64,000 nt of DNA. Source: Anaerocolumna sp. Its GTDB lineage: Bacteria; Bacillota; Clostridia; Lachnospirales; Lachnospiraceae. The notes below the pieces were generated by a model. The model saw nothing but the letters and a program-made list of their open reading frames with translations, was not told the origin of the DNA and did not search any database. Positions within the stretch are counted from its first letter, which is position 1. Each line of letters opens with the position of its first letter. Location of the stretch: NCBI GenBank assembly GCA_029256725.1, contig JAQSXJ010000067.1, positions 1 to 64,000 of the forward strand, in the 5' to 3' direction. Positions 35,049 through 44,682 of this stretch are shown here, piece by piece. The translations under genes and the position numbers were made by a program.

Positions 35049-36428
35049 TTATCCTTCATTATCAAAAATATTATCTAACTCTTTTTCTAATTGCGAGATT
35101 AGATTAACTACCAAGGCATTTCCCATGCAGAAATATCTCATCTTCTCAGGCATTAGAACTATGTTATCATCTACTAAGCACTCTTTTGTCCAATCGTCAG
35201 GAAATCCTTGTATTCTTTCGGCTTCAATAGGTGTAAGTATTCTAATCTTACCATTTCTTTTATCTTTAACAATGTGAGTACTTCGGTTAAAACTACTTTC
35301 ACTTGTAAGCATTGTACGAGCAGGTGCATCCCATCTATCAATCATAGGAATTGGCCCTTCTGAGAAAACATATTGATGTCCTGTTGCGGCAGTTCTAAGC
35401 CTCTTCTTACCGCCTTTAAGATACTGCCATGTTTGACGAGATTCAGTTGGCAAATCTTTCTCAGTCTCATCACTGTATTTAACATCAGGAGAAGTATAAT
35501 ATAGACGTTTTTCCGGAATGAAGTATTTTTCATTAACCTCACCAGACTGTAAAATATCACCTAGCAAGACTGGTGGCTTTTCTATAGGAGTTGTTTGTAC
35601 AGAATAAATAATACCATCAATCATTATACCGCTATTATCAAACAAGAAATTGAAAGTATCTGACACATTTACAATATCTGTATCAAGTTCTATGGTTTGT
35701 ATCTTTCCGGCACCAATTTCCATAACAGGAAATGCTTTGGCGAAAAATCCTGTAGTATCAAGAGCAACTTTAACATTCTCCTTGATACCTTTATCATGTA
35801 TAACTATGTAATCTATGGATTTTTTTAGATCAGCAGCAAATTTTGTATTATTTTTATATGCAAAAATAAAGGTTCTTCTTCTTCTTTGTGCTGCCCCGTA
35901 CTGTGCTGCGTTAATTACCCGCCATTCTACAATATATCCTTCATATTGAAGACACGCTAATATGATTCCAAAGTCTCTTCCTCTTTGCTTAGAAGGTGAC
36001 TTAAGTAAACGGTCAACATTTTCTAAAAGAACAAATGGTGGCCTTTTTGCATGAATAACATCTCGGATAGACCACCAAAGAACCCCCTTCTTTCCTTCAA
36101 TTCCTTTTTCACCACTTAAACCTCGTGCAACAGAATAATCTTGACAAGGAAATCCGCCAACTAATAAATTATGATCTGGAATATCTGCTTTAGCAACTTC
36201 AGCAATATCTATATTAGTAGTATCCTTTCCTTTTAAATCAAGTGAAACACCAAATCTATTAACGTAGCAATCATGAGCCCACTGTCTTATTTTTCCAGGT
36301 TCCCATTGATTAAACCATACTGTATTCCATTTTTCTTGCTTATTTGCAGCTTCAATTGAATCTATTGAATTTAAACCGCATCTAAAACCTCCAACCCCTG
36401 CGAATAATTCGCAAACAGTTCTATCCAT
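35049..36428 (-). CDS. DNA (cytosine-5) methyltransferase of the restriction-modification system
   Basis: 459 residues. Motifs in order: I CELFAGVGGFRCGL, IV with the catalytic Cys in GGFPCQDYSVARGL (about residue 95), VI LLENVDRLL, VIII QRRRRTFIFAY, then a target-recognition region ~200-340 and X GNALVVNL near the end. Full length for the family. It methylates the cognate site to protect it from the endonuclease encoded convergently. Downstream relationship with the Sau3AI-like enzyme suggests GATm5C. It lies 85 bp after vsr on the same strand. Confidence 0.95.
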   Translation of the reverse strand: MDRTVCELFAGVGGFRCGLNSIDSIEAANKQEKWNTVWFNQWEPGKIRQWAHDCYVNRFGVSLDLKGKDTTNIDIAEVAKADIPDHNLLVGGFPCQDYSVARGLSGEKGIEGKKGVLWWSIRDVIHAKRPPFVLLENVDRLLKSPSKQRGRDFGIILACLQYEGYIVEWRVINAAQYGAAQRRRRTFIFAYKNNTKFAADLKKSIDYIVIHDKGIKENVKVALDTTGFFAKAFPVMEIGAGKIQTIELDTDIVNVSDTFNFLFDNSGIMIDGIIYSVQTTPIEKPPVLLGDILQSGEVNEKYFIPEKRLYYTSPDVKYSDETEKDLPTESRQTWQYLKGGKKRLRTAATGHQYVFSEGPIPMIDRWDAPARTMLTSESSFNRSTHIVKDKRNGKIRILTPIEAERIQGFPDDWTKECLVDDNIVLMPEKMRYFCMGNALVVNLISQLEKELDNIFDNEG

Positions 36429-36513
36429 ATAACAGCCTCTTTCTATAATAAACTGATGCTATTATAGCACATATCTAGCGCGTGATCAAGCAGTATTTTC
36501 ATTACATTTGTTT

Positions 36514-36975
36514 TTAGTAATATAATAAATCCATTCCCATCAATACATCAAATATAGTTTCTTCAATAACCCTTATACATTCATCTAAATTATGTGTAAT
36601 ATCCTTACCCCAGAAGCGGATTACTATCCAGCCTTCAAACAATAATTGCTTATCCTTTTCATCATCTCTCTGAATATTACGTTCTATTTTCTTAACCCAG
36701 TAATCTCCATTACTTCCTTTTTCCAGCTTAGGCTTCAATACTTCCCAATCCTTACCATGAAAAAACTCAGAATCACAGAAAATGGCAATTTTATATTTTG
36801 TAATTGCAATATCTGGAGACCCCGGTATTTCTTTGTAATTTTTTCTATAATGAATTCCTTTTTTCCAAAGTGCTTTTCTAAGTATGAGCTCAATACTTGT
36901 ATCCTTACTCCTGATTTTACTCATATTATAATGGCTTTTAGGGCTAGCTGTTCCTTTAAATCTAGGTTCGGTCAT
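36514..36975 (-). CDS. vsr: Very short patch repair endonuclease Vsr
   Basis: 153 residues. It nicks T:G mismatches that arise when 5-methylcytosine deaminates. Family motifs: MSKIRSKDTSIELILRKALW, GIHYRKNY, PGSPDIAI (catalytic Asp), IAIFCDSEFFHGKDW and the end IVIRFWGKDI. The usual family zinc-site Cys/His residues are partly replaced here (CDSEFFHG retained). It is upstream of the C5-methyltransferase on the same strand, the standard Vsr context. Confidence 0.92.
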   Translation of the reverse strand: MTEPRFKGTASPKSHYNMSKIRSKDTSIELILRKALWKKGIHYRKNYKEIPGSPDIAITKYKIAIFCDSEFFHGKDWEVLKPKLEKGSNGDYWVKKIERNIQRDDEKDKQLLFEGWIVIRFWGKDITHNLDECIRVIEETIFDVLMGMDLLYY

Positions 36976-37254
36976 TTTCTCTCACCTTTTCTTCATCCAA
37001 CTGTGCAGTTTTTCTTAACTCCTCTGCCTTACTGTTTTTATCTAATTGTCTCTTATCAACTTAACGAATGAATATATTGTATCAGTCATTATCTTACACA
37101 TCAATACATTACTAAATTTTAATCTCTCTTTTTCACTTATCCGTATTGACCGGTTTATATGAACAAGTTCAGACGCTCCTTGCATATTGAAACTGAATTA
37201 AATTAATACTTCGTTTTCCGTCAGTTTCTGTTTTCTCTAGAATTTTTTGCAAGA

Positions 37255-37539
37255 TTAAAATTTTTTTCCCAGCTTGCAGGCAATGGCTTTTACCACACTG
37301 GTAGCCGAAACGATAAATTCTCCCGTGTACAGGGTTCCGTTTAACTCCGGCGGTTCTGTTCCGTCTGTTGTATAATAAATAACCGCTCCTTCCGTTCTGA
37401 ATGAAATTGTAACCTTTTGCGGAACAACATAAATTCCTGTATTCAGAGTAATTACCGGATTTTGAACTTTTGTCCCATTAACCAGTGTAATTGATATGCA
37501 GTTAAGATTAAAACCACCGATGCTAAAATAGGTTTTCAA
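37255..37539 (-). CDS. Small protein with chitobiase-C-like repeat (CHB_HEX_C_1)
   Basis: 94 residues. Residues ~48-90 match the small beta-sandwich repeat of chitobiase C-termini: TEGAVIYYTTDGTEPPELNG, LYTGEFIVSATSVVKAIACK. These repeats normally sit inside large secreted proteins. Here there is no signal peptide and nothing attached, so it may be a fragment or a stand-alone small structural protein. The start (37539) has GGGGCC but is not strongly supported. Confidence 0.5.
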   Translation of the reverse strand: MKTYFSIGGFNLNCISITLVNGTKVQNPVITLNTGIYVVPQKVTISFRTEGAVIYYTTDGTEPPELNGTLYTGEFIVSATSVVKAIACKLGKKF

Positions 37540-37695
37540 CCTTTGGCCCCCTTCTTTTCAATGAACGGCAGCTGTAACCGTTGACCAGGTATTTGTAACC
37601 GAAATTCATGTATAAAATCTCTCAAAAAAATTTCAAGAGTTGAACATTTTTCCCATTAAAGCATATAATTAAAAAAAAGACTAAAAGGGTTTATT

Positions 37696-38031
37696 ATGGA
37701 ATTACTTGATTTTGCTGAAGAATATCCAGAAATTTATGCAATGCTCAATGACAATGCCATCTATCTCATCGATAACAACACTATGAACGGTGAAGAGTCC
37801 CTCGCAAATTTAGATAACATGATTGATAATCTACTGAATCAATATGAAGAAAATAATTATTACGGTTTTGCTACTATTGATAGTCAGCAGATAGATGGTT
37901 TCGGCAGAGATGGCAGAGATGGCAGAGACCACCGTAGACGTCGCAGACGTTTCCGTGATTTTAACTTAAGGGATATATTTAGACTTATATTCTTTAGAAA
38001 TTTATTTGATAGACACCGTCGTCATTGGTAA
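37696..38031 (+). CDS. Charge-segregated hypothetical protein (acidic head, Arg-rich tail)
   Basis: 111 residues, ATG behind AAAAGGG. Residues 1-65 are acidic and Asn-rich (MELLDFAEEYPEIYAML, NLDNMIDNLLNQYEENN). A short RDGRDGRD repeat links to a strongly basic tail (HRRRRRRFRDFNLRDIFRLIFF, i.e. Arg run about 84-89, then an amphipathic helix, then DRHRRHW). There is no signal peptide. The family is unknown to me. The tail suggests binding to nucleic acid or membrane surfaces. Confidence 0.6.
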   Translation: MELLDFAEEYPEIYAMLNDNAIYLIDNNTMNGEESLANLDNMIDNLLNQYEENNYYGFATIDSQQIDGFGRDGRDGRDHRRRRRRFRDFNLRDIFRLIFFRNLFDRHRRHW

Positions 38032-38230
38032 GAATAACCACAGTTTGTGTGAGCCTCCAAACTAATGCATCCATATAAGTTTGGAGGACTTATAATTTCC
38101 ACTTATCTGGTAACTGAACCGTTTGAACCGTTATAAAAAACCTTCCTCGGACAAGTCCTGAAAGGTGAACGTATATCTATTTTTCTGTCAAACAACGACA
38201 TACATAAATCCATATGCCTTAGGTAAAGAA

Positions 38231-38270
38231 AAGCTGCCACTAATAGGTTTATCCCATCTAGAGGCAGCTT
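38231..38270 (-). terminator. Terminator-like hairpin beyond the transglutaminase remnant
   Basis: AAGCTGCC (38231-38238) pairs with GGCAGCTT (38263-38270). On the minus strand the stem is followed by TTCTTTACC. The loop is long (24 nt), so strength is doubtful. Confidence 0.4.
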
Positions 38271-38338
38271 CTAAATTATTATTTACAACTAATTATTATT
38301 TTACAGTTAAATGCAGTTTGACAGTACAACTGGAACCC

Positions 38339-38560
38339 TCAACCTAATTTCACCATATTCCAAGCATGAGCTTCTCCTGCCCAACCATGGGATACTTTAA
38401 TTACTTCGACTCCTGCCCTTTTCAGCATTAAAGAAGTTGCATCGGCTATTGCATCACAGGCACCTTGATGATCTAGAATTACGCCATAAGCACCTTTATC
38501 TGATACACCAAGCTTATACTCCGTATTCAAACAGATGTAATCGTGTATGAATTTAAGCAC
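38339..38560 (-). pseudogene. Transglutaminase-like core fragment
   Basis: About 73 residues matching the centre of a bacterial transglutaminase-like domain: IHDYICLNTEY, AYGVILDHQGACDAIADATSL with the catalytic Cys, and GWAGEAHAWNMVKL with the catalytic His. The N-terminal signal/leader part and everything after MVKL, including the Asp strand, are missing, and a stop follows. It is a decayed secreted cysteine-protease-like gene. A small palindrome (ATATGGTA/TACCATAT, 38603-38623) lies just upstream. Confidence 0.7.
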
Positions 38561-38720
38561 ATAATAAACCCTATAAAATTAAGTAACAACAGAACTCCTA
38601 CTATATGGTATTTATTACCATATTCGTCAATATAAACCATGTATACTCAGATGTCAACATATTTTTACTCGTTTTTCACCCCAAACTCGTTCACAGGTAC
38701 TAAAGGGCAGAACTGTTTTT

Positions 38721-40595
38721 TTACAAATGACATTTCCATATACTTGCCTCATAAGGCCTTAAGAATGCCTGCGAAACCTCTGTATAATTCGATAACAAAC
38801 AAATCCCCTCCGGATACTTTTTTCGTTTCTTGTTATATGAACTTAAGTTCATTTCAATATACAGCGTTTCTGTCTCATCCTTACGATAATAGACGAATAA
38901 ATCTTTTTCCTTTTGATCAGCAAATAACACCTCTCCATAATAGATGACTCCATGCTCCTTCCTAAATGCAAGCAACTTCTGATAAAAACGAAGGATTGAG
39001 TTCTCATCCTGAAGCTGAGACTCTACATTACAGTTCTTATAATCCTCATCCATCATAATCCACGGCTCCCCAGTGGAAAACCCTGCATACTTCTGATTGC
39101 TCCATTGCATCGGTGTTCTGGCATGGTCTCTTGTGCCGGCCAATATCTTAATAAACGCCTCTTCTTTTCCCATGGTCTTACATAACTTTTCATAAAGATT
39201 CAAGGACTCTACATCACGAAGCTCCCCAATTGTCTGAAAGTCTTGATTGATCATTCCAAGCTCCTGTCCCTGATAAATAAATGGCGTGCCACGCAAGGTA
39301 AGCTGGATTACTGCCAAAAGCTTCCCCAGGACATTCCGGTACTGCGGGTCTGAATTTATCTTAGAAATCATACGCGGATTATCGTGATTTTCATAGAACA
39401 GGGATGGCTGACAATGATTCCCGTAGTTCTCCATCCAATGAATCATATTACTTTTCAAATAACCTAGATCATATTGATAATCATCAAAGCGGGTATGCCC
39501 TGGCGTTTCCAGATGATCAAAGGAGAATACCATATCCAGTTCATTCCGGTAATCCCCCGTAAGCAGCTTACTCATCTCCATCCCTACTCCAGGAGTTTCT
39601 CCAATGGAAAAAGCATTATATGGGCTAAACACATTTTCTTTCATTTCATGCAAATACTCGTGGAGACGAGGTCCGTAGAAATAATGTTCCGCTCCATAAT
39701 ACCCCATAATACTACCAATATCTTCATTTCCCTCAGGCAAACCGCTGCGCTTAGAAATATAATTAATGACATCCAGGCGGAACCCGTCTACACCTTTCTC
39801 GAGCCACTTTTTTACCATCTCATAAATCTCATATCGTAGTTTTTCATTTTCCCAGTTTAGATCCATTTGCTTCTTTGAGAATAGATGCAGCGCATACTGC
39901 TGACGTTCTTCTACATAATTCCAGGCACTCCCGCTAAAAAATGATGTCCAGTTATTTGGTTGATCCTGAAAAATATAATAGTCTCTGTATTTGGAATCCG
40001 GTTCCTGTACAGCCTTCTGATACCATTCATGTTCATCGGAGGTATGGTTAACCACCAGATCTATAATAAGCCTCATATCACGTTTATGGACTTCCAACAA
40101 TAATTCCTCGAAGTCCTCCATTGTTCCAAACTCAGCCATAATTTTATTATAATCTCTGATGTCATAGCCATTATCATCATTGGGGGAATCATAAATCGGT
40201 GAAAGCCAGATAGCATCGATACCCAGCTCTTTTATATAATCCAATTTGCTTATGATGCCCTGCAGATCCCCAATGCCATCTCCATTGCTGTCTTTAAAAC
40301 TTCTAGGGTAAATCTGATAAAATACAGCCTCCTTCCACCATGCTTTTTGAATTTGCCCATCATCGGACATTGGTGTTTCCTGTTCGGTGTTTAAAAGGTC
40401 AAGCATAACATCAACAAAACCTCCATTTAATTGTCTTTTCAAGAGCTTAGGCAAAGTCTTTAGCCTTAGATTTCCTATGATCGGATTAGTAATTAACTTT
40501 TTGCTGATATTCAAGTGTAAAGCTATTCGATCTATAATGTCGCGACCAATTGGATTCGCATAAACATCTTTAATACGGCTTTTTTTTGTTAACAT
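38721..40595 (-). CDS. GH13 alpha-glucosidase / oligo-1,6-glucosidase with N-terminal extension
   Basis: About 624 residues from ATG 40595, 11 nt after AAGGAG. The catalytic barrel starts near residue 85 (WWKEAVFYQIYPRSFKDSNG). GH13 signatures: DLVVNHTS, GFRLDVINYI (nucleophile Asp), SIGETPG (acid/base Glu), YENHDNPR (third acid). Without a signal peptide it should act in the cytoplasm on alpha-1,4/1,6 oligosaccharides. Residues 1-~80 (RIKDVYANPIGRDIIDRIAL, NPIIGNLRLKTLPKLLKRQL) form a helical extension absent from classic MalL and of unknown use. The related secreted amylase lies at 45935. Confidence 0.92.
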   Translation of the reverse strand: MLTKKSRIKDVYANPIGRDIIDRIALHLNISKKLITNPIIGNLRLKTLPKLLKRQLNGGFVDVMLDLLNTEQETPMSDDGQIQKAWWKEAVFYQIYPRSFKDSNGDGIGDLQGIISKLDYIKELGIDAIWLSPIYDSPNDDNGYDIRDYNKIMAEFGTMEDFEELLLEVHKRDMRLIIDLVVNHTSDEHEWYQKAVQEPDSKYRDYYIFQDQPNNWTSFFSGSAWNYVEERQQYALHLFSKKQMDLNWENEKLRYEIYEMVKKWLEKGVDGFRLDVINYISKRSGLPEGNEDIGSIMGYYGAEHYFYGPRLHEYLHEMKENVFSPYNAFSIGETPGVGMEMSKLLTGDYRNELDMVFSFDHLETPGHTRFDDYQYDLGYLKSNMIHWMENYGNHCQPSLFYENHDNPRMISKINSDPQYRNVLGKLLAVIQLTLRGTPFIYQGQELGMINQDFQTIGELRDVESLNLYEKLCKTMGKEEAFIKILAGTRDHARTPMQWSNQKYAGFSTGEPWIMMDEDYKNCNVESQLQDENSILRFYQKLLAFRKEHGVIYYGEVLFADQKEKDLFVYYRKDETETLYIEMNLSSYNKKRKKYPEGICLLSNYTEVSQAFLRPYEASIWKCHL

Positions 40596-40607
40596 AGAAG
40601 TATACAC

Positions 40608-41060
40608 TCCTTTTCTCTATCTATTTAAATATGGGCAGTTTATTCGGATTAAGATAGTTGAATCCGGAATATCCAGAATATCGGACAACGGAAAATAGAT
40701 AATATATACACACAATTTTATAAATCATATTACTAAACAGTACCAAGACCAGACATATAACAATTACTCATCCCTTTTCTATGCTTAAAACAACAATTCG
40801 ATAGATTTATAAGGAATAAAATTAATGTCTTTCTTTCCTTACAAATTTTATTTCTTAACAATTTAGCTACTCCAATTTAACTTTATGCTGTTGTAAAGAA
40901 CAATGTGCCTGCTGCATATGCCGCAGAAAAAGAATAAGTATAGGAAATAGAGAGTTGATGTAGGGAGATGTAAGGGTTCTGTGATAACTTTAATTGATAC
41001 AATCCCCTCTAAAGTATTGCAATTCCTATTTGTGCTTTTCACAAAATTCTATTCTTGCCT
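40608..41060. other. Intergenic region without recognisable genes
   Basis: About 450 bp of AT-rich sequence between the divergent GH13 and UvrA-like genes. It must hold the GH13 promoter, but I could not choose one. No ORF on either strand has both a start and a ribosome site. Confidence 0.5.
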
Positions 41061-41098
41061 TTGAAAAGAAATAATAATTGTGTTAAACTATAGTTAAC
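41061..41098 (+). promoter_or_regulatory. Promoter and candidate MarR operator of the UvrA-like gene
   Basis: TTGAAA (41061-41066), a 17-bp spacer and TAAACT (41084-41089) make a good vegetative promoter. Overlapping the -10 is GTTAAACTATAGTTAAC (41082-41098), a near-palindrome of the size bound by MarR-type repressors. The MarR gene is the second gene of this operon, so negative autoregulation is likely. Confidence 0.6.
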
Positions 41099-41145
41099 CC
41101 ACTCATATATTAACCGTGTCATATAAAAAACAAGGAGGTAAAACT

Positions 41146-43407
41146 ATGTCTGATAGTTATATTCAGGTAACAGGTGCAAGGGAACGAAATCTAAAAAACA
41201 TAAATGTCCTGATACCCAAAAAAGAAATTACGGTTTTTACAGGTGTTTCCGGTTCAGGAAAATCATCTTTGGTATTTGATACAATAGCGGCAGAATCCCA
41301 AAGACAATTGAATGAAACCTACACCAGTTTTATCCGCCACCGTATGCCGCATTACGGAAAACCCAATGTGGATGCGATAGAAAATTTGTCTGTAGCCTTT
41401 ATTATCAATCAAAAAAGACTAGGCGGCAATGCCCGGTCAACAGTTGGAACAATAACAGATATTTATTCTGTTTTACGTTTATTGTTTTCCCGTATCGGAG
41501 AACCCTTTGTAGGTTATTCCGATGTTTTTTCCTTTAACAATCCGGCTGGAATGTGCGAACACTGCGAGGGATTGGGGAAAATTGAAACCATTGATATAGA
41601 AAGGGTGTTAGATAAAAATAAATCCCTAAGTGAAGGAGCTATCCGCTTTCCAACTTTTGAACCCGGCGGATGGCGGTTGACCCGGTATATTCATTCAGGC
41701 TTTTTTGATAACAATAAGAAATTGAAAGACTATTCAGCCGAGGAATTAGACCTGTTACTTTACACGGATGAAATAAAAGTTAAAAATCCTGCCCCCGAAT
41801 GGCATAAAACCTCATTGTATGAGGGATTGATTCCACGCATTAAGCGGAGTTTTCTAAAAAAAGAAGATGGCGAAAAGGTCAGATATGGAAAAGAAATTGA
41901 GCATTTTGTTGTAAAACAAGATTGCCCCCACTGTCACGGAACACGTTTAAACGATAAAGTGCTGTCTTGTAAAGTGAACGGTAAAAATATTGCGGAATGT
42001 GCAAATATGCAGATAAACAAGCTTATGGATTTTGTTCAGTCCGTTCCTTCTCCTATAGCCGCTACAATTGTTTCAGAACTTGTGAATCGGCTTCAGTATA
42101 TGGTTTCCATTGGACTGGGCTATTTAAATTTAAGCAGAGAAACCTCTACACTTTCAGGCGGGGAATCCCAAAGAATTAAAATGGTCAGCCAGCTTGGCAG
42201 CAGTTTGACTGACCTCACTTACATTTTTGACGAACCGAGTATAGGGCTCCACCCGCATGACATAAGCAAAATTAATGAGCTTATGAGGCTGTTGCGTGAC
42301 AAAGGGAACACTGTTCTGATCGTAGAGCATGACCCGGACATGATTAAAATTGCAGACCATATTATTGATATGGGACCGGGTGCGGGCACTCAAGGAGGGC
42401 AAGTTGTATACCAGGGAAATGTGGATGGGCTGAAAACAGCGGGTACTTTAACAGGAAGGTATTTAATCTGCCGCCCTGAACTAAAACCTGATACTCGTAC
42501 ACCGAAAGGTTGGCTCTCTATTCAGAATGCAACAATGCATAATTTGAAAAACCTTTCGGTTGACATTCCCAAAGGAGTAATGACTGTTATAACCGGGGTT
42601 GCCGGTTCAGGAAAAAGTACGTTGATTAATGGGGTATTGCCACGGCTGTATCCTGAAACTGTTTTTATTGACCAGAAAGGGATACAAGCGTCAAAGCGTT
42701 CCAACATCGCAACCTTTACAGGTATCTTTGACATTATCAGAAAACTATTTGCCAAAAAGAACGGTGTAAGCGCCTCCCTCTTCAGCTTCAATTCACAAGG
42801 TGCTTGTCCCGCCTGCAAGGGTTTAGGGGTTACTTATACAGATTTGGCGTTTATGGATACAATCGTTACGGTATGCGAGGAATGTCACGGAAATCGTTAT
42901 ACAGACGATGTGCTTTCCTATCAGCTAAGAGAAAAAAATATTGCTGATGTTCTTAAAATGACGGTAACGGAAGCCTTAGAATTTTTTCAGGAAAAAGAAA
43001 TTATAACAGTATTGAAACGGCTTTCGGACGTTGGCATTACTTATGTTTCTTTGGGACAACCCTTAAGTACACTTTCAGGTGGTGAATTACAGCGAATTAA
43101 ACTTGCCTCCGAACTTGAAAACGGTGGTCAGATTTATGTTTTGGACGAACCATCAACAGGTCTGCATATGGCTGATATAAAACAGTTGATTGGTGTAATG
43201 AATCGCCTTGTAGAACACAATTCCACTCTTATTGTCATTGAACACAATTTGGATATCATCTGTCAAGCAGATTGGATTATCGACATAGGCCCACATGCAG
43301 GACAGAATGGTGGTAAAATTATGTTTACAGGATTGCCGAAAGATCTAATCAACTGTCAAGATTCTTTAACGGGAAAGTATCTGAAAAAGTACATTAATGA
43401 AAAATAG
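41146..43407 (+). CDS. UvrA-like ABC ATPase of the drug-resistance type (lacks UvrB-binding domain)
   Basis: 753 residues from ATG 41146 (MSDSYIQVTGARERNLKN) behind AAGGAGG; a longer frame to 41116 begins before the ribosome site. Two ABC cassettes: Walker A GVSGSGKSSL and GVAGSGKSTL, signatures LSGGESQRIKM and LSGGELQRIKL, Walker B IFDEPSIGLH and VLDEPSTGLH. Zinc-binding CxxC groups are kept (CEHCEGLG, CPHCHGTR, CPACKGLG, CEECHGNR). The protein is ~190 residues shorter than repair UvrA because the UvrB-interaction region is missing. Such class II UvrA homologues accompany resistance to DNA-binding drugs (DrrC type). It is followed 12 bp later by a MarR gene. Confidence 0.92.
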   Translation: MSDSYIQVTGARERNLKNINVLIPKKEITVFTGVSGSGKSSLVFDTIAAESQRQLNETYTSFIRHRMPHYGKPNVDAIENLSVAFIINQKRLGGNARSTVGTITDIYSVLRLLFSRIGEPFVGYSDVFSFNNPAGMCEHCEGLGKIETIDIERVLDKNKSLSEGAIRFPTFEPGGWRLTRYIHSGFFDNNKKLKDYSAEELDLLLYTDEIKVKNPAPEWHKTSLYEGLIPRIKRSFLKKEDGEKVRYGKEIEHFVVKQDCPHCHGTRLNDKVLSCKVNGKNIAECANMQINKLMDFVQSVPSPIAATIVSELVNRLQYMVSIGLGYLNLSRETSTLSGGESQRIKMVSQLGSSLTDLTYIFDEPSIGLHPHDISKINELMRLLRDKGNTVLIVEHDPDMIKIADHIIDMGPGAGTQGGQVVYQGNVDGLKTAGTLTGRYLICRPELKPDTRTPKGWLSIQNATMHNLKNLSVDIPKGVMTVITGVAGSGKSTLINGVLPRLYPETVFIDQKGIQASKRSNIATFTGIFDIIRKLFAKKNGVSASLFSFNSQGACPACKGLGVTYTDLAFMDTIVTVCEECHGNRYTDDVLSYQLREKNIADVLKMTVTEALEFFQEKEIITVLKRLSDVGITYVSLGQPLSTLSGGELQRIKLASELENGGQIYVLDEPSTGLHMADIKQLIGVMNRLVEHNSTLIVIEHNLDIICQADWIIDIGPHAGQNGGKIMFTGLPKDLINCQDSLTGKYLKKYINEK

Positions 43408-43419
43408 GAGGTCGGTTTA

Positions 43420-43857
43420 ATGGCTGCAAAAGAATTAGAGGAAAGTTATGTTCCCTTTCAATGTATGATTGTATCAGATTCAAATAAATTCAATGTTGAG
43501 GGTGTTTCAACGGCACAATATTATATACTCGATACCTTGAAGAAGCAAGGATCGAAAACCACAAAAGAACTCGCTGAAATGAGAAGTATCTCACAATCCG
43601 GCATTTCAAAACTGACAAAGCGTCTGCTGGAAAAAAAGTATATTATTCAAGAAAGGCAGGCTAATGACCGCCGTTCTTACAATATTGTACTTTCAAAAGA
43701 TGGTAAAGCCTTTTTGAATCGTGTTGAGAATTTTGGAAATGAAATTATGAACCTAATTGAAGAAGCCTTAACAGAAGAAGAAGTACATAAGGATTACGAG
43801 CCTGTACGCAGAGAAACAATAGACTCTGGTAGAATACAGAATGTTGCCCAAGGGTAA
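43420..43857 (+). CDS. MarR-family transcriptional regulator
   Basis: 145 residues, ATG after ATAGGAGGTC. Winged helix: VEGVSTAQYYILDTLKKQG, KTTKELAEMRSISQSGISKL (recognition helix) and the wing IIQERQANDRRSYNIVLS. The last ~30 residues (EVHKDYEPVRRETIDSG onward) are less typical of MarR dimerisation helices and might reflect a late frame change. It is in one operon with the UvrA-like gene, and its probable operator overlaps the promoter at 41082-41098. Confidence 0.9.
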   Translation: MAAKELEESYVPFQCMIVSDSNKFNVEGVSTAQYYILDTLKKQGSKTTKELAEMRSISQSGISKLTKRLLEKKYIIQERQANDRRSYNIVLSKDGKAFLNRVENFGNEIMNLIEEALTEEEVHKDYEPVRRETIDSGRIQNVAQG

Positions 43858-44145
43858 ATAAAAGCCGTAGTATGGCAGATGTTTTCGCTGTGAAAAAAAT
43901 GCACCCATTTAATGAGTGCATTTACTAAATTTATTTGTTATGAAGAAAGCATATCGCGTAAAAGTAATATAAATAAATTAACATCCTATCCTGTAATGAA
44001 CTGCGCCTCTGATAATTTGTCATTATGTCAAATTATTAGAGGTGCAATTCTTACGCCCAACCGGGATGTTTCGTTAATGTTTATCTTTAAAAATAGAATA
44101 TTGGCAGGAATTTTACTTCAGAAAATCGAACGGATGGCAACCTGG

Positions 44146-44664
44146 TTATTCGGCTCGCAACCTCTCATTCGTTTCATAGACATAAGTCACAGGAATTTGA
44201 CCAGGTTCAAAGGCTACGCTAAAATTGTTCGTTGTGATATCATACATTGAATACCTGGCTTTTGATTGCTCGTTAATATTACTACGACTAAGCGTTTGCT
44301 TATCAAAGTCGAAAAAATAAATTGAAGTGTCGGGCAGAGTGCCTACAGTGGAGACGACTTCCTTTGTGCCATTTTTATCGATATCGCTGATCTGAGCAAA
44401 TCCGTCGATCTCCGAAATAATATACGGTGTCTTTTCCTTTATCGCACAAAAGATTGTGACGCCATAACTCGCTCCACGGAGCTCATTTATTATGTAGACC
44501 ATATCAGTTTCAGCCAGTGTTGTTTGCGTTAAATCATACCTAGTCTTGTCAAGAGAACGTAAAAGAGCATATTGCATCCCGGAAACTTCAATATATGAGT
44601 AGGTATAACCTTCAGGGTTTTCTTCATTGAACTCTTTTGGGATATATTCACCGTAAGTGACCAT
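44146..44664 (-). pseudogene. C-terminal remnant of an unrecognised (probably exported) protein
   Basis: 172 residues with no ribosome site; a stop directly precedes the frame beside the AraC gene's end. The sequence contains a surface-protein-like stretch (SEIDGFAQISDIDKNGTKEV, then TSIYFFDFDKQTLS), suggesting a beta-propeller or lipoprotein C-terminus. The family was not recognised. The missing N-terminus and position immediately after the AraC stop point to a truncation by deletion. It could alternatively be an expressed small protein translated by coupling. Confidence 0.45.
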
Positions 44665-44682
44665 ATCATCAATTTTGTCTTA

